Source: Acetivibrio clariflavus DSM 19732 (GTDB lineage: Bacteria > Bacillota > Clostridia > Acetivibrionales > Acetivibrionaceae). From it: a stretch of 64,000 bases of DNA. The notes under the pieces are model-generated. The model saw only the letters and a program-made list of their open reading frames with translations. It did no database searches and was not told where the DNA came from. This document shows, in pieces, positions 53,243-62,993 of this stretch (its first letter is position 1; each line of letters opens with the position of its first letter). The translations under genes were made by a program, and so were the position numbers. The stretch covers positions 3,472,118 through 3,536,117 of the forward strand of contig NC_016627.1 in NCBI RefSeq assembly GCF_000237085.1. Reading direction: 5' to 3'.

Positions 53243-54271
53243 TTATATTTTACATCTTAACACACACACTCTTTTTGTGCCAATGTTCTGCCAATACTCA
53301 ATATGCCCTTCGTCCTGGCGGAAATTCTCAAAAGAATAATTATTTGCTTTTACATACTCAACAATATCTTTAGAGAACAATACATCCCAACCTTCTTCTT
53401 TTACTGAAGGAAGCTTGCTGAATGTATATTCATCATATAATTCCCTGTATTCATTAAACAACAAAACTTTATATGTTCTGCTGGTATTCTTATATACTGC
53501 ATATCCCTCTCTAACTCTTACAATGTCTTCTAACGGTATATTTCTTTGTTCAACAATAATTTCATGTAATTTCTTGTCAAGATAAAGCATTTTATGGCTA
53601 TCCAAATATGTATGCAACGCCTTTTTATTGTTTATATTTTTAAAGTTCTTAAGAGATATTTTTAAGAAATCGGGTTTATCATTTTTAAACAGAACAAGTG
53701 TTGCTTCCTCTTTCCCCAGATACCAAATCTCATTTTCATTCATATATATAATTTCACCGGACAAATTCTTCTCGTTAAATATCGGGAATAGGAAAGGTTC
53801 GTTATCAAAAAACATTGAACGCTTGATTGAAACATCAGTACCTTCTTTAATGGTAACAGTAAAGGGTTCACCCCAGATATCGCGCTCAACAATAACTATT
53901 CTTCCTGAATCGGTACAATAAATATAGTATTTCTTGCTTGAAAAAGCCAAATCCTTTTTATCTATACTTAACAGTCGTTCAAGGTTTCTAATTTTTTCTT
54001 TTTTCAGTGAATTTATAAAACTGGCAGCTCTCCCGGAATTTTGCTGTATGCTATCCAATATATTTTCTTTTATATTTTTCGGTAAAGCTGCTACACTTTC
54101 TTTAACCTTTTCAGACTGAACGGACGAATCATCGGAAGCAGTAACTTTGACCTCCTCAGTTTGAGCTTTTACTTTGTTTTTAGTTCTTGCGTTCGATGAA
54201 ATTAAAAAATCATCCGGAAGCAAATTAATATCTTTCATGGTCACTCTTAAAACGTCTTTTTTATTTTCCAT
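53243..54271 (-). CDS. unknown soluble protein
   Basis: This 342-residue protein is without signal or membrane segment. It has an N-terminal charged linker (to about 75) and a mixed beta-rich body, for example KKYYIYCTDSGRIVIVERDIWG and EIIYMNENEIWYLGKEEATLVLF. It is not recognised. AAGGGGTGA lies directly before the ATG. It stands alone between a convergent unknown and a 394-base gap. Confidence 0.6.
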   Translation of the reverse strand: MENKKDVLRVTMKDINLLPDDFLISSNARTKNKVKAQTEEVKVTASDDSSVQSEKVKESVAALPKNIKENILDSIQQNSGRAASFINSLKKEKIRNLERLLSIDKKDLAFSSKKYYIYCTDSGRIVIVERDIWGEPFTVTIKEGTDVSIKRSMFFDNEPFLFPIFNEKNLSGEIIYMNENEIWYLGKEEATLVLFKNDKPDFLKISLKNFKNINNKKALHTYLDSHKMLYLDKKLHEIIVEQRNIPLEDIVRVREGYAVYKNTSRTYKVLLFNEYRELYDEYTFSKLPSVKEEGWDVLFSKDIVEYVKANNYSFENFRQDEGHIEYWQNIGTKRVCVLRCKI

Positions 54272-54665
54272 GAAATCACCCCTTAAATTATAAAAAACAA
54301 AACAGCATATGTAGGTCCCTTTTCCAAATTCATATTATACTTATGTGGCATTACATAATAATTATAACTTATTTCATAATAAATGCCAACACTTTATAAA
54401 TGAATTTACAAGACAAATAACCTGATATTTCCTTTTTACTTTCATTTTGGGCAAATCTGTTATAAGTCGGTACATAATGTTACAAGCAGTGAAAATTTAA
54501 TCATAAAGGCTAGAAATTATCAATACTCATGCTGAGAATACCTTATAGACAACTGCTTAATTAATAGCACAAACCTACCACTATTATATTATTTCGCAAA
54601 AAAAATAAATTTTTAGCGGTTATTAAAAATTTTTTTATTTTAATAAACCATTTCCCAAAAAAATA
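54272..54665. other. intergenic, AT-rich
   Basis: No gene or clear hairpin is seen. It should hold the promoter of the preceding minus-strand unknown gene. Confidence 0.4.
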
Positions 54666-55040
54666 TTAGTTATTATTTCTGGCAGGCCTCTTCTCGTCTT
54701 TCCTTATCATTTCGTATATCCCAAGTATCAATAAAAATACTCCGAAATATTTTTTCAAAACCGAACCGGGCAATTTAATTGCAAACCGTGACCCTATAAA
54801 AGCCCCCAGCAAACCGAAAACAGCAATAGGAATTGCTGTCTTAAAATCAATTCTCCTGTTTTTTATATGTATTACTAACGCAACAACTGCTGTTGGAATA
54901 AAAAAAATGAGATTAACGCTCTGGGCAATGTGCTGGTCAGGCTTTGCAAATAAGACAAGGGCAGGAATCAAAATTGTTCCTCCGCCTATTCCCATTCCAC
55001 TGACTATTCCGGATACAAGTCCTAAAAGAAAAAGTATCAT
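54666..55040 (-). CDS. half-size TauE/SafE transporter, second half
   Basis: This 124-residue membrane protein has about four helices and opens with the TauE/SafE signature LGLVSGIVSGMGIGGGTILIPAL. It ends with a short basic tail (RKDEKRPARNNN). Full-size TauE/SafE proteins have about 250 residues made of two such halves. The other half is encoded 13 bases upstream in a different frame. GGGGAG precedes its own ATG, so it appears to be a true separate gene. Sulfur-compound or anion export is the family role; the substrate is unknown. Confidence 0.85.
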   Translation of the reverse strand: MILFLLGLVSGIVSGMGIGGGTILIPALVLFAKPDQHIAQSVNLIFFIPTAVVALVIHIKNRRIDFKTAIPIAVFGLLGAFIGSRFAIKLPGSVLKKYFGVFLLILGIYEMIRKDEKRPARNNN

Positions 55041-55053
55041 AATTACTCCCCTA

Positions 55054-55407
55054 TCACAATATCATTCTTATAGCTGCAGCTATCATAAATAACGAGAATA
55101 TTTTTCTTAAAATATGGGATGGACATTTGGCAAGAAGTTTTGCACCTATATATCCTCCCACAATTCCACCCATAATTACTTTTACAGTCAATCCCCAATC
55201 TATAAAACTGTTGGATATGTAAAGTAATGCACTTACAACGGTCAATGGCAATATAACGGCGATTGCCGTGGCATGAGCTATATGATCTTCTTTTTTTAAC
55301 AGTAAAACCATGGCCGGAACAGCTATTGTTCCCCCTCCTGAGCCAAAAAGTCCGTTTGCCAGGCCTGTCACCAGGCCAATTAGTATAAATTTAACATACT
55401 TACTCAA
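55054..55407 (-). CDS. half-size TauE/SafE transporter, first half
   Basis: This 117-residue membrane protein has about four helices and the same family signature, LGLVTGLANGLFGSGGG-like (IGLVTGLANGLFGSGGGTIAVPA). It starts with TTG, with GGAGGGG about five bases upstream. It probably pairs with the next gene to form one two-half transporter. Two half genes each with a good ribosome binding site argue for a natural split rather than a fresh frameshift. Confidence 0.85.
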   Translation of the reverse strand: MSKYVKFILIGLVTGLANGLFGSGGGTIAVPAMVLLLKKEDHIAHATAIAVILPLTVVSALLYISNSFIDWGLTVKVIMGGIVGGYIGAKLLAKCPSHILRKIFSLFMIAAAIRMIL

Positions 55408-55573
55408 AAATTCCCCTCCAAAATTACCTTTGATACTTTAATTATTCCTTATGAGGCAATTATCATCTTTCTTATTTTGAATAAATTTCGCAATTATATT
55501 CATAAAATTTTTATATGCCGATATGTTGATTTCAATCCCATTTCTGTGGGCATAATTATCCATTGTCTATTGG

Positions 55574-55603
55574 TTGCACTATTTAAAAACAATTTGATAT
55601 AAT
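55574..55603 (+). promoter_or_regulatory. probable promoter of clpS
   Basis: TTGCAC (55574-55579) and TATAAT (55598-55603) are separated by 18 bases, about 130 bases before clpS. Confidence 0.65.
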
Positions 55604-55622
55604 TTAAATACAAAATGAATAC

Positions 55623-55688
55623 CTGTCTGTATTTAAGCTCAGGTTTATAATTCTACCCAGGCAATACCTGAGTTTGATATACAGATCA
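55623..55688 (+). promoter_or_regulatory. leader hairpin of clpS
   Basis: Just after the promoter, CTCAGGT (55638-55644) pairs with ACCTGAG (55666-55672), and TGTAT with ATACA extends the stem. No T-run follows, so it looks like a leader structure rather than a terminator. No known riboswitch class is recognised. Confidence 0.5.
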
Positions 55689-55732
55689 AAATATATGCGG
55701 ATAAAAACAGGTTAGTTACGGGAGTAGTAGTT

Positions 55733-56032
55733 ATGGCAGAGAAAGTAATTTACAAAGATGATATTTCAATAGAGTTAAAGAAACCTAAAATGTATAAAGT
55801 TATACTTCTTAACGATGACTATACAACAATGGATTTCGTTGTGGAAGTGCTTATGATTGTATTTCACAAAAGCGCTACTGACGCAACTCAAATAATGCTG
55901 GATGTGCACCAGAAGGGAAAGGGTGTTGTAGGTACATATACCTATGACATAGCAAGTACCAAAATAGCCCAGGTAGAGCAAATGGCATCAGAAAGAGGCT
56001 TTCCTCTTGCTGCGGTTATGGAACCGGAGTAA
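55733..56032 (+). CDS. clpS: ClpS adaptor, N-recognin
   Basis: This 99-residue adaptor delivers proteins with Leu, Phe, Trp or Tyr N-termini to ClpA. The family pattern is clear: YKVILLNDDYTTMDFVVEVLMIVFHKSATDATQIML, VHQKGKGVVGTYTYDIA and the C-terminal ERGFPLAAVMEPE. The NDD-T-M residues form the N-end residue pocket. GGGAG lies eight bases before the ATG. clpA and aat follow on the same strand. Confidence 0.96.
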   Translation: MAEKVIYKDDISIELKKPKMYKVILLNDDYTTMDFVVEVLMIVFHKSATDATQIMLDVHQKGKGVVGTYTYDIASTKIAQVEQMASERGFPLAAVMEPE

Positions 56033-56299
56033 TGGAAAGAGTAATATAGTGAGTTATTTAATAGCCATCTTAAAAATAACCTGTTTTACTTTCAGGTTAC
56101 AATCCCATCAAATCGTTTTTTGGGAAATGGCATGTACGGATTTATTGCAACCTATTGAACAGAAGTACATAGGCGATTGGCAAAATTCAGTATCAGCAAG
56201 CGATATGCTCAAAATTAACAATCAAAAATATTATTTGATATTAAAATCGCCTAAACTGTTAAACCTATATAATATATTTTTAGAATTGGTGGGGTTTAT

Positions 56300-58564
56300 A
56301 TGAAATTGGATGATACAGCAAACAGGATTTTAATGGCCGCATACAATGAGGCTAAATATAACGGTCACGAATACTTTACACCCGAACATATTCTCTATGC
56401 TTCTCTTTTTTTTGATGAAGGTGCAGCCATTATAGAAAATTGCGGAGCTAATGTTGAAGTTATAAAAAAGGAATTGATCAATTTCTTTAATGATAATATG
56501 CCTTTGGTTGAAAATGCAGACCCTATAGAATCTGTAGGTGTAAACAATATAATGCAGAATACGGCTTATCACTGCATGTCTTCCGGGAGGGATACAATAA
56601 GAATTGGCGATATCATAGCCGCCCTATTTAATGAAAAAGAGTCTTTCGCAAGCTATATATTGCAAAAAAACGGAGTTAGAAGATTGGATGTACTAAGATA
56701 TATATCCCATGGGTCTTCTTTGGTACCTAAATCCGGTATATCTTCCTTAAAACCGTTAAGGACCTCAGAGAATACCGACAGACAAGAGGACGAGCCTCAA
56801 TCGGAACAAAGCGAGTTTTTAAGAAACTACACCATCGAACTGGTGGAAAAGGCCAGAAAAGGCAAAATTGACCCACTGATAGGAAGGGAAGATATCCTCG
56901 AACGTACAATACAAGTTTTATCGAGAAGGCTAAAGAACAACCCTATCCACGTAGGTGACCCCGGTGTGGGCAAAACAGCCATCACTGAGGGTCTTGCCCG
57001 GCTTATTGTAGAAAAAAAGGTTCCTAAATCTTTAATGAACAGTAAAATATATTATCTCGATATGGGCAGCCTTTTGGCAGGTACCAAATATCGCGGTGAC
57101 TTTGAGGAGCGAATGAAAAAAGTCCTCAATGAAATACAGAGCCAGGAAAATGCCATTGTGTATATAGATGAAATTCACACCATTGTTGGAGCCGGCTCGG
57201 TATCGGATGGCTCAATGGATGCCTCAAATATCATCAAACCGTTTTTGACACAAGGAAATTTGCGCTTTATTGGCTCAACCACCTATGACGAATATAAGAA
57301 ATATTTTGAAAAAGACAGGGCCCTGTCACGAAGGTTCCAGAAAATAGATGTTCCGGAGCCCAGCATAGAAGACACTTATAAAATCCTCAAAGGGCTAAAG
57401 GATAGGTATGAAGATTATCACAAAGTAAGGTATACCGATGAAGCTCTAAAACTTGCAGCGGAACTCTCAGCCAAATACATTCAGGACAGACACCTGCCCG
57501 ACAAGGCTATTGATGTCATTGATGAAACTGCAGCTTACGTAAGGCTTCACTGCGAAGATGAAGATAAAATTATAACTATTAAAGAAAAGGATATTGAACG
57601 CACGGTATCAGCAATTGCAAAAATACCTCAAAAGTCTGTTTCAAGCAGTGAAATCCGACAGCTCAAAAACCTTGACAAAAAAATCAAAAAAGAAATATTC
57701 GGCCAGGACAAGGCAATAGATACAGTAGTAGACGCAATCAAAAGGTCCCGGGCAGGATTCAACGAACCCGAAAAACCTGTGGCCTCGTTACTTTTTGTTG
57801 GACCTACCGGTGTGGGCAAGACTGAATTGTGCAAACAACTGTCCTCAATGTTGGGAATTCCTCTGATCAGATTTGATATGAGCGAATATCAGGAAAAACA
57901 TACTGTTGCAAGACTTATAGGTGCACCTCCGGGATATGTGGGATATGAGGAAGGCGGACTCTTAACCGATGCTATCAGAAAAACACCCTATTGTGTTTTA
58001 CTGCTTGACGAAATTGAAAAAGCTCATTCTGACATATACAACGTACTGCTTCAAATTATGGATTATGCTACACTTACAGACAATACCGGCAAAAAAGCCG
58101 ACTTCAGAAATGTCATTTTGATTATGACTTCCAACGCAGGTGCAAGAGAAGTGGGCAAGGCAATGATAGGTTTTGATAACAGGACGGTGGAAAGAAGTGC
58201 AATTATGAAGGAGGTTGAAAGAATATTCTCTCCTGAGTTTAGAAACAGGCTTGACGCTATAGCCGTATTCAACCATATAAATGAGGAAATGGCACTTCTC
58301 ATAGCCAAAAAAGCTATGAAAAAGTTTGAAGAGAAATTGAAACCAAAAAATATCAAGTTATCGGTAACACCTGATTTTTACAAATGGCTTGCTCAAAAAG
58401 GTTTGTCATCAAACTACGGTGCTCGTGAAATACTTAGAATTGTACAAGACAAGGTCAAAACCTATTTTGTCGATGAGGTATTGTTCGGACAGCTTTCATC
58501 AGGCGGAACTGCTATCGTTGACGTTGTTAACGATGAAGTAAAGATAACCAAAAAATTAAGGTGA
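56300..58564 (+). CDS. clpA: ClpA-type AAA+ unfoldase
   Basis: This 754-residue protein unfolds substrates for the ClpP protease. It has an N-terminal ClpN domain (about 1-145), an acidic linker, D1 with Walker A GDPGVGKT (about 219-226), Walker B and sensor segments ([13 protein letters not shown]), and D2 with Walker A GPTGVGKT (about 499-506). MIGF near residue 623 fits the IGL/IGF loop that docks on ClpP. The absence of a long M-domain coiled coil marks ClpA rather than ClpB or ClpC. It is 268 bases after clpS and seven before aat. No clpP is in the window. Confidence 0.95.
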   Translation: MKLDDTANRILMAAYNEAKYNGHEYFTPEHILYASLFFDEGAAIIENCGANVEVIKKELINFFNDNMPLVENADPIESVGVNNIMQNTAYHCMSSGRDTIRIGDIIAALFNEKESFASYILQKNGVRRLDVLRYISHGSSLVPKSGISSLKPLRTSENTDRQEDEPQSEQSEFLRNYTIELVEKARKGKIDPLIGREDILERTIQVLSRRLKNNPIHVGDPGVGKTAITEGLARLIVEKKVPKSLMNSKIYYLDMGSLLAGTKYRGDFEERMKKVLNEIQSQENAIVYIDEIHTIVGAGSVSDGSMDASNIIKPFLTQGNLRFIGSTTYDEYKKYFEKDRALSRRFQKIDVPEPSIEDTYKILKGLKDRYEDYHKVRYTDEALKLAAELSAKYIQDRHLPDKAIDVIDETAAYVRLHCEDEDKIITIKEKDIERTVSAIAKIPQKSVSSSEIRQLKNLDKKIKKEIFGQDKAIDTVVDAIKRSRAGFNEPEKPVASLLFVGPTGVGKTELCKQLSSMLGIPLIRFDMSEYQEKHTVARLIGAPPGYVGYEEGGLLTDAIRKTPYCVLLLDEIEKAHSDIYNVLLQIMDYATLTDNTGKKADFRNVILIMTSNAGAREVGKAMIGFDNRTVERSAIMKEVERIFSPEFRNRLDAIAVFNHINEEMALLIAKKAMKKFEEKLKPKNIKLSVTPDFYKWLAQKGLSSNYGAREILRIVQDKVKTYFVDEVLFGQLSSGGTAIVDVVNDEVKITKKLR

Positions 58565-58571
58565 ATTAGTA

Positions 58572-59243
58572 ATGCCGATTTTTAAGCTTACCAATGATTT
58601 GATATTTCCCCATCCTTCATTGGCCGATGAGGATGGGCTTTTGGCAATTGGAGGAGACCTCTCGGTTGAACGTCTTCTCCTTGCTTATGAAAACGGGATT
58701 TTCCCATGGTATGAAGGGCAAGTAATACTATGGTGGTCACCTGACCCAAGATTTATTCTCTACCCAAAAAATTTAAAAATTTCAAAATCAATGAAAAAAG
58801 TGCTTAGGAAAAATATATACCGTATTACCTATGACAAGTGCTTTCGAAAAGTAATAACCCTATGCGGCGAGGTTAGAAAGGGTCACACTTGGATTGACAA
58901 CGATATGATTGAAAGTTACTGTGAACTTCACGATCTTGGATTTGCACACTCCGTTGAAGCGTGGTATAAAGATAAGCTTGTCGGAGGTCTCTACGGTGTT
59001 TCTTTAGGAAGGTGTTTTTTTGGCGAATCCATGTTCTCCCTCATGGATAACGCTTCAAAAGCAGCACTTATTACTTTGACTTTAAAGCTTGAACAGTTGG
59101 GATTTCATTTTATAGATTGCCAGGTATACAGCAAACACCTCGAGTCTCTAGGTGCAATAAATATTCCCAGGGAAGATTTCCTCATTGAACTGGCGAATGG
59201 TTTGAAATATGAGACTTTGAGGGGCATTTGGAGGTTTGAATGA
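58572..59243 (+). CDS. aat: leucyl/phenylalanyl-tRNA-protein transferase
   Basis: This 223-residue enzyme adds Leu or Phe from aminoacyl-tRNA to proteins with N-terminal Arg or Lys, making N-degrons for ClpS. Family segments are present: [38 protein letters not shown]-type [21 protein letters not shown], and [24 protein letters not shown] precedes the ATG. It is seven bases after clpA. The gene is common in Proteobacteria and infrequent in Firmicutes. Confidence 0.96.
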   Translation: MPIFKLTNDLIFPHPSLADEDGLLAIGGDLSVERLLLAYENGIFPWYEGQVILWWSPDPRFILYPKNLKISKSMKKVLRKNIYRITYDKCFRKVITLCGEVRKGHTWIDNDMIESYCELHDLGFAHSVEAWYKDKLVGGLYGVSLGRCFFGESMFSLMDNASKAALITLTLKLEQLGFHFIDCQVYSKHLESLGAINIPREDFLIELANGLKYETLRGIWRFE

Positions 59244-60344
59244 ATGGGATTGAAAAAAGGTTTTATAAAGCTTTGTTTTATATTGTTAATCCCTTTGGGT
59301 CTGTTTATAAGCAACCTTTCAATATTATACCCTGAAACGGTTGAAAAACTTTATTCAAATGGATTGTACAGAGCTATTGCTGCACCACTGAACTTTATTT
59401 CCGGACTTCTGCCCTTTTCCCTGGGTGAATTGCTTCTGGTCGGGTTTATAATACTGGTTATAGTTCAGCTTATCCGTTTTATAATACAGTCATTCAGAGC
59501 GCCTTCCCAAGTAAAAAAGCATTTGCTGAATTTTATTCCGAATCTTGTGGTCTTTATCAGCCTAGTGTACTTTTGCTTTGTAATTCTATGGGGATTAAAT
59601 TATCAGCGCCTGCCCTTTTCTCAAATAGCCGGCCTTAAAGTTGAACCGGCTACTGTCAGCGAACTGGCAGCTGTATGTGAAAATCTGTTGGAACAGGCAA
59701 AGGAGTTAAGGAAATCTGTAAGTGAAGACGACAAAGGTGCAATGTTTCTTCCGGCCGGAAAACGTGATGCTTTAAAACGGGCTTATAAGGGTTATGAAAA
59801 TGCTGCCCGGTTTTATCCGGAACTGGGTGGAAAATATTCAAGACCTAAAGGAGTTATTTTATCGGAAATAATGTCCTATCTTGGTCTTGAGGGCATATAT
59901 TCCATCTATACCGGTGAAGCAAATGTAAACATTTCAATGCCCGATGCCACATTTCCTTTTAGCACTTGTCATGAGATGGCTCATCAAAGAGGATTTGCCC
60001 GGGAGGATGAAGCAAATTATATTGCCTATGTTGCCTGTAAACACCATCCCGATGTGGATTTTCAGTATTCCGGAGTTTTATATGCTTTGATTTATGCCGG
60101 AAATGAATTATACAGAAACGATCCCGACAGATATGCCGAACTTCGCAGTAAATACTCTGAAGGTATGAAAAGAGACCTTGCTGCAATTAATTCCTATTGG
60201 AAAAAGTATGAAACACCTGTTCAGGATTTTTCCTCTTCGGTTAATGATACTTATTTAAAGGCTAATAGGCAGGAAGATGGAGTAAAAAGTTACGGAAGAA
60301 TGGTTGATCTTTTAATTGCAGAGTATAGGGCTTCAAAATCATGA
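59244..60344 (+). CDS. DUF3810 membrane protein with HExxH site
   Basis: This 366-residue protein has three N-terminal membrane helices (about 9-28, 58-82, 94-116) and a large extracytoplasmic domain. Near residue 240 it shows CHEMAHQRGFAREDEANYIAY, with the HExxH zinc motif (HEMAH) and downstream Glu residues of a gluzincin-like site. GEANVNISMPDATFPF precedes it. This matches the DUF3810 family of presumed membrane zinc peptidases. The start ATG abuts the aat stop, so translation is coupled and it belongs to the clpS-clpA-aat unit. The substrate is unknown. Confidence 0.88.
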   Translation: MGLKKGFIKLCFILLIPLGLFISNLSILYPETVEKLYSNGLYRAIAAPLNFISGLLPFSLGELLLVGFIILVIVQLIRFIIQSFRAPSQVKKHLLNFIPNLVVFISLVYFCFVILWGLNYQRLPFSQIAGLKVEPATVSELAAVCENLLEQAKELRKSVSEDDKGAMFLPAGKRDALKRAYKGYENAARFYPELGGKYSRPKGVILSEIMSYLGLEGIYSIYTGEANVNISMPDATFPFSTCHEMAHQRGFAREDEANYIAYVACKHHPDVDFQYSGVLYALIYAGNELYRNDPDRYAELRSKYSEGMKRDLAAINSYWKKYETPVQDFSSSVNDTYLKANRQEDGVKSYGRMVDLLIAEYRASKS

Positions 60345-60491
60345 TTGTTGTTTATATTTTGATTTATTTAGTGTAGTATAGTTGTTTTGTTCTGGTTTTA
60401 ATTTACTGCTTTTGAGTTAAATTACTGTTTTACTTTTTAATTTCTTTTATTTTGTTTCTATTTTGTTTTTATCTTTTAATCTTTTTTGATT

Positions 60492-60699
60492 CGTTTTAGT
60501 GTCAAACTACGTAATTTACATGACTTTCGAAAAAAAGCAGTACGCCGAATAACTTTATAATTTTTCGCCGCGTCTATGGGACCTCCTGTCCCAAGACGCT
60601 AAAAATGCCTTCCTTGGCATTTTTGCTTCAAAATTATCAGTTCTTCGGCTCTGCTTTTAATTCTCAAGCCAAGTAATTACTCCATTTGACACTAAAACG
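60492..60699. mobile_element. 208-bp palindromic MITE-like element
   Basis: The element is bounded by perfect 15-bp inverted repeats, CGTTTTAGTGTCAAA and its complement, and the arms stay complementary for about 70 bases with scattered mismatches (AAAAGCAG, GCCGAA and ATAATTTT are kept). The centre holds two small hairpins, CGTC-GGGAC with GTCCC-ACG and AAAAATGCC with GGCATTTTT. It has no coding capacity. It lies in the gap after the DUF3810 gene. Confidence 0.75.
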
Positions 60700-60764
60700 G
60701 TTTGTTGCCAATAATATTGGTAGTCAATGAAGTTGGTTTTTTTACTGATTAGTTTTAAATATGC

Positions 60765-60800
60765 AAAAAAACCGGCTACCAAAAGATAGCCGGTCGATGT
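60765..60800 (-). terminator. terminator of membrane protein gene
   Basis: ACCGGCTATC and its partner TAGCCGGT form a stem followed by TTTTTTTGC on the minus strand, about 15 bases after the stop. Confidence 0.85.
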
Positions 60801-60811
60801 TTCAGAATCAA

Positions 60812-61678
60812 TTATAGGTAGTCACCTGGTGCTTCATAGTTGAGTTCTTCATTCATGCCTTCATTTTTGCCGGTTTTGTCTCTATACACTTCAAAACAAA
60901 ATACTATCATAATAAACTCAACTAACGCAGAAATAAAGGAAAGAACAACATGTCCCAATACCGGTATTCCTTTTAAAAATCCTGCAATAGCACTGAGAAT
61001 ACCAGAACCTATTGCAACTAAAATTGATATACCGACTATAGGCCAAAAATATGATTTTACCACTGAAATTGATTTCTTTAAACCGTCACCCACGCCTAAA
61101 TTATCTGAAACCATGGCTGGGAACCATAAAGATATCAAATAACTAAATACGAAAAGTCCTATAAATAAAGCTATTGAAAATAAAATCAATAAAGTAATAC
61201 CTAAAGTTGTCGATATAGTCGTAATAGATGAAAAAATGAAACTTAGTATGGCTGATAAGAAAAATATTGCAAAATATATTCCTATATATGACAATGCATA
61301 AAGAATATACTTTCCAATGTTATTTTTCATTTCAGGTACAAAATCGTTTAAATCAACGTTTCCTGTTTCCAATGCTTTATTTACCATACCGTAAGTTGCA
61401 GGATTCACTATTATTCTCAAGATTATAGTCAATATGAATCCTAAAATTATTGGAGGCAAAAATGAAATCAGGGTACTGAATAATTCAATTAAATTAGAAG
61501 AGTTTTGCATCAGTGTTGGGTCTTTTGCCATTGTCATAATGATTTCTGTATACTGTTTAGAAAGAGCATCTTTACTTGGCCCGCTAATTATTGAAGGTAT
61601 CGCAATTGCAATGAATAGAGGTATCACTAACAAGAAAAAATTCCCTAAAAACTTAAAAGCATTCTCTAAATATTTCAT
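60812..61678 (-). CDS. multi-pass membrane protein, unknown
   Basis: This 288-residue protein has about six membrane helices (near 13-32, 70-90, 125-150, 160-190, 215-240, 250-270). The loop VNKALETGNVDLNDFVPEMKNN and WFPAMVSDNLGVGDGLKKSISVVKSYF resemble clostridial DUF-type membrane proteins with paired repeats. AAGGAGG lies directly before the ATG. Function is unknown. It has its own terminator and no obvious partner gene. Confidence 0.75.
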   Translation of the reverse strand: MKYLENAFKFLGNFFLLVIPLFIAIAIPSIISGPSKDALSKQYTEIIMTMAKDPTLMQNSSNLIELFSTLISFLPPIILGFILTIILRIIVNPATYGMVNKALETGNVDLNDFVPEMKNNIGKYILYALSYIGIYFAIFFLSAILSFIFSSITTISTTLGITLLILFSIALFIGLFVFSYLISLWFPAMVSDNLGVGDGLKKSISVVKSYFWPIVGISILVAIGSGILSAIAGFLKGIPVLGHVVLSFISALVEFIMIVFCFEVYRDKTGKNEGMNEELNYEAPGDYL

Positions 61679-61916
61679 ATCTGTCCTCCTTATATAGATA
61701 AATTATAAAATTCTTAAACTAATTATAATTAAAATTATTCACAATGTCTATAAAAAAGTATCTAAAATTTACCTGCAAAACTAATGTTGTAAATTATAAT
61801 CAAACAGTATCATTTAATTTTTTGAATAATGGGCATTAATTTATCCTCTAGTTCCCCATTTATTCTATTATTTGTATTTCCATAATATAACCTGCCATCA
61901 ACGACAAATATACAAC

Positions 61917-62565
61917 CTAAAAAACAATAGGATCATCGAAAATTGCATGTATTTCACCCTTTAGTCCCTCAACATGCCCACTTGGCGAATTAACATATAT
62001 GTAGAATATCTCCTTATATTTATCAAAATCTTCAACTTTATATTCTATTTCACCAAATCTATTTTCCAATTCTATAATAATTTCCTTATCTATCGGCAAT
62101 CTTACAGGTCCATTGTAATTGTCATTGCAAAGAACAAATTTGGAATATTTCTCAAGAATCTCGTTTACATGTTCTTTATTCTCTAAATATTTTGCTTTTG
62201 TAAATCTTGTCGCATCATCTCCACCACCGGTTTTAATGTGTGTATAATTCTCGTCAGTCTTATCCACTATAACTTGGTCCTGATTAATTAAGTCTACAAT
62301 CCAATTATTATAATAAGGTTTTATTTTTCCCATAAATTCGCTATTGTTATAATCAGGAAAATCATAGCTTGATGGAAAATATATTTCACCATTAAATAAA
62401 ATTGGACCATGATATAATTCATCGTCTGTAAGCCTTTTTGCAGCATAATTACTGCCACTTTTCATTGCTCCTAAAAATATAGAAAAAGAAATAACCCCAA
62501 GAACACATATTATTAAAAAAAATTACAAAACTTTTAACCCCTCTGCTCTTTTTATTACTATACAT
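61917..62565 (-). pseudogene. membrane-anchored unknown, frameshifted at an A8 tract
   Basis: The long frame (61917-62465, 182 residues) begins without a ribosome binding site. A better start is ATG at 62563-62565, with AAGGA 10 bases upstream, giving MYSNKKSRGVKSFVIFF. At a run of eight T (minus strand, 62515-62522) the frames separate. One added T would join the N-terminal part to LIICVLGVISFSIFLGAMKSG and on into the long frame, making a typical signal anchor of about 216 residues in all. The soluble part is acidic and unrecognised (VRLPIDKEIIIELENRFGEIEY). This is a single-base deletion, a sequencing error, or slippage at the tract. Confidence 0.7.
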
Positions 62566-62927
62566 ATTCTACTATTCCTTTCTAAAACAATTTTACAAAC
62601 TTGAAATCAAATATACTATAAACTTTAATTTAATCGGTTGTGCTATCTAATAATATAATATCCAATCAGATATACTAATCTAACTTATCTTATATTACAA
62701 CCATAGTCGCGACAAGTACTTTACTATATACTTGTTTATTTATATTGTTTACTACAACCTTTATTAAATATATATTTCACAACCTGCTGCTATTTCAATA
62801 AAAATATATGTAGTTTTCCTTAATATTAAGTTTTAAATCCGTTTTCATACTACATTGTTAATAATAATCTTTTTATTATATTTAGGAATATAACATAACA
62901 ATTAAAGGTCGCCAATAACATATATAC
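62566..62927. other. intergenic, very AT-rich
   Basis: No gene is supported. It should hold the promoter of the frameshifted gene on its left. Confidence 0.4.
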
Positions 62928-62975
62928 AAAAAATATACCCTGTCGAATCACAGCATTTCCAGATCAACAGGGTAG
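62928..62975 (-). terminator. terminator of GH94 gene
   Basis: ACCCTGT (about 62967-62973 on the complement) pairs with ACAGGGT across a 23-base loop, followed by ATATTTTTTG on the minus strand, some 20 bases after the stop. Confidence 0.65.
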
Positions 62976-62993
62976 TATTTAATCTTATATTAA

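Noticed and set aside
54666-55407. Frameshifted single TauE/SafE pseudogene
   Set aside because: Both halves have their own start and binding site and a clean 13-base junction, so a natural split is more likely; a frameshift cannot be fully excluded.
56007-56303. 98-residue frame between clpS and clpA
   Set aside because: It begins inside the clpS coding region, overlaps the clpA start, lacks a good binding site and has no recognisable pattern. A small gene here is not excluded.
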